Positions 4,921 to 6,101 of a DNA stretch of 6,101 nucleotides are shown here, piece by piece. The stretch spans positions 1 through 6,101 of the forward strand of contig CABQAB010000121.1 in the NCBI GenBank assembly GCA_902461985.1, given 5' to 3'. The position numbers and the translations under genes are program-made. Source of the stretch: an uncultured Bacteroidales bacterium. Its GTDB lineage: Bacteria > Bacteroidota > Bacteroidia > Bacteroidales > UBA932. The first letter of the stretch is position 1. Each line of letters begins with the position of its first letter. Below the pieces are notes generated by a model. It worked only from the letters and a program-made list of their open reading frames with translations. It ran no database searches and was not told where the DNA came from.

Positions 4921-6101
4921 ATGGAAAACCATACATTTTTTACAGTCGATCTGGGGGCGACGAGCGGCAGGACCATACTTGCGAGTTTCGATGGCTGCAG
5001 AATGGAAATGACAGAGCTCACCCGTTTCGACAATCCCATTATTCCTCTCGGAGGACATCTTTTCTGGGATATCGCACATCTTTACAATGAAATCCTCAAA
5101 GGCCTGAGACTTGCGGCCAAGACAGGGGAGAGAATCGATTCCATAGGCATAGACACATGGGGCTGCGACTTTGTCTGCTTCGGCAGGGACGGACAGCTTC
5201 TTGGACTGCCTTATTGCTATAGAGATCCCCACACGGACGGTGCCCAGGAACGGTTTTTCAGGAAAATGCCGTCTGATGAACTATATGGCAGGAGCGGCAT
5301 TCAGTTCATGAATTTCAATTCGGTATTCCAGATAGACACTCTGAAAACAGAAGGCTGCCAGGCCTTGGAAGCGGCTGAGAAAATCCTCTTCATTCCGGAT
5401 GCACTGTCCTATATGCTTACGGGGGAGGCGGTCTGTGAATATACAGTAGCTTCAACTTCCCAGCTTCTGAACTGCAGTGAACGTGAAATCGACCCGGCAA
5501 TACTGTCAGCCGTCTGCATGGACAGGGAGAAATTCGGCAGAATGGTCACTCCGGGAACGGTGATAGGGAAACTCTCGACTCAGATTCAGGAACACACAGG
5601 CCTTGGTGAGGTTCCCGTCGTGGCCGTGGCGGGGCATGACACCGCATCCGCAGTTGCCGCCGTACCTGCCTTGAACCCCGATTTCGCATATCTCAGTTGC
5701 GGGACATGGTCGCTTTTAGGAATAGAATCGCCTCATCCTATCATATCTGAAGAGAGTTACGCCAATAATTTCACCAACGAAGGAGGTGTTGACGGAACAA
5801 TACGCTTCCTGAAAAACATCTGCGGAATGTGGATCTTCGAACAGTGCCGGAAAGAGCTTGCAGACGCTCCTGACGACATCGTGGAACTCATATCTTCATG
5901 TTCCACAACTTCGTTCGACAGCCTCATAGACCCTGATGCAGAATGTTTTGCCCATCCTTCTTCAATGAAAAACGCAATTGACGGATACTGCAGGACTACA
6001 GGACAGGCTGTTCCAGCATCAGCTGCCGAATACTGCCGCTGTATCTTCGCCAGCCTCGCCCTCAGATGCCGTCAGGTGACCGGACTGCTCAGGGAAATGT
6101 C
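4921..6101 (+). CDS. rhaB: Rhamnulokinase (FGGY carbohydrate kinase), 3' truncated by window
   Basis: From ATG 4921 the frame is open to the right edge (393 residues); family members run about 480-490, so roughly the last fifth is missing. The enzyme phosphorylates L-rhamnulose to L-rhamnulose 1-phosphate with ATP in the cytoplasm, the second step of rhamnose breakdown. Seen motifs: phosphate-binding VDLGATSGR at 9-17; SIGIDTWGCDF at 74-84; PYCYRDPHTDGAQERFF; NFNSVFQIDTL; AGHDTASAVAA with Asp240, aligned with the catalytic base of E. coli RhaB; YLSCGTWSLLG at 257-267; FTNEGGVDGTIRFLKNICGM at 284-303, typical of the rhamnulokinase group rather than xylulo- or glycerol kinases. There is no Shine-Dalgarno sequence, as usual in Bacteroidetes; the start is set by the motif position. 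It is divergent from the AraC-family regulator and probably first in an operon with rhaA/rhaI, rhaD and a transporter beyond the window. A long antisense frame at 4852-5232 is only its shadow. Confidence 0.95.
   Translation, partial: MENHTFFTVDLGATSGRTILASFDGCRMEMTELTRFDNPIIPLGGHLFWDIAHLYNEILKGLRLAAKTGERIDSIGIDTWGCDFVCFGRDGQLLGLPYCYRDPHTDGAQERFFRKMPSDELYGRSGIQFMNFNSVFQIDTLKTEGCQALEAAEKILFIPDALSYMLTGEAVCEYTVASTSQLLNCSEREIDPAILSAVCMDREKFGRMVTPGTVIGKLSTQIQEHTGLGEVPVVAVAGHDTASAVAAVPALNPDFAYLSCGTWSLLGIESPHPIISEESYANNFTNEGGVDGTIRFLKNICGMWIFEQCRKELADAPDDIVELISSCSTTSFDSLIDPDAECFAHPSSMKNAIDGYCRTTGQAVPASAAEYCRCIFASLALRCRQVTGLLREM

Noticed and set aside
4852..5232. 126-residue open frame on the minus strand
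   Set aside because: It lies antisense to the clear rhamnulokinase gene, has no recognisable domain and is a shadow of its codon use.

Overview
The window looks like a chromosomal segment from a gut- or rumen-type Bacteroidales bacterium. The evidence is the Bacteroidetes -7 promoter box (TAnnTTTG) upstream of several genes, start codons without Shine-Dalgarno sequences, an IS66 element with Bacteroidetes-like proteins, and sugar-use genes typical of this group. The genus cannot be fixed from the sequence.

Layout, left to right. (1) Bases 2-706 carry the 3' end of a glycoside hydrolase family 3 gene, plus strand, cut by the window edge. (2) Bases 793-987 carry an unidentified 64-residue C-terminal protein fragment on the minus strand. 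It appears to be cut off exactly where the left end of an IS66 element begins. (3) Bases 988 to about 2082 hold a decayed IS66 element on the plus strand. It has a terminal GTAAGC, a tnpA and a tnpB that each carry one in-frame TAG where tyrosine is expected, a hairpin plus promoter, and only the coiled-coil start of the large transposase tnpC. The right end is missing. (4) Bases 2087-3547 carry a complete AAA-type ATPase of the PF01637/DUF234 family on the minus strand, with a PD-(D/E)XK-like C-terminus. It is preceded by a C-terminally truncated GIY-YIG nuclease gene at 3560-3754. (5) Bases 3776-3887 hold a REP-like hairpin running into a 23-bp tandem repeat. (6) Bases 3888-4760 carry an AraC-family regulator on the minus strand. 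It is divergent from (7) a rhamnulokinase gene, rhaB, that starts at 4921 on the plus strand and runs off the right edge.

How the parts relate. The AraC/rhaB divergon is a coherent metabolic unit, probably the start of a rhamnose-utilisation operon with its own activator. The GH3 enzyme on the left fits the same carbohydrate-degrading lifestyle. Between them, from about 793 to 3887, lies a patchwork of mobile and relic DNA: an orphan protein fragment, a dead IS66, a truncated nuclease, a lineage-expanded ATPase and REP-like repeats. It is visibly more AT-rich over the ATPase than in the flanking genes and the IS. I see no convincing complete novel system. The most distinctive points are the two amber codons in the IS66 genes, the unannotated fragment abutting the IS end, and the nuclease/ATPase/REP cluster.
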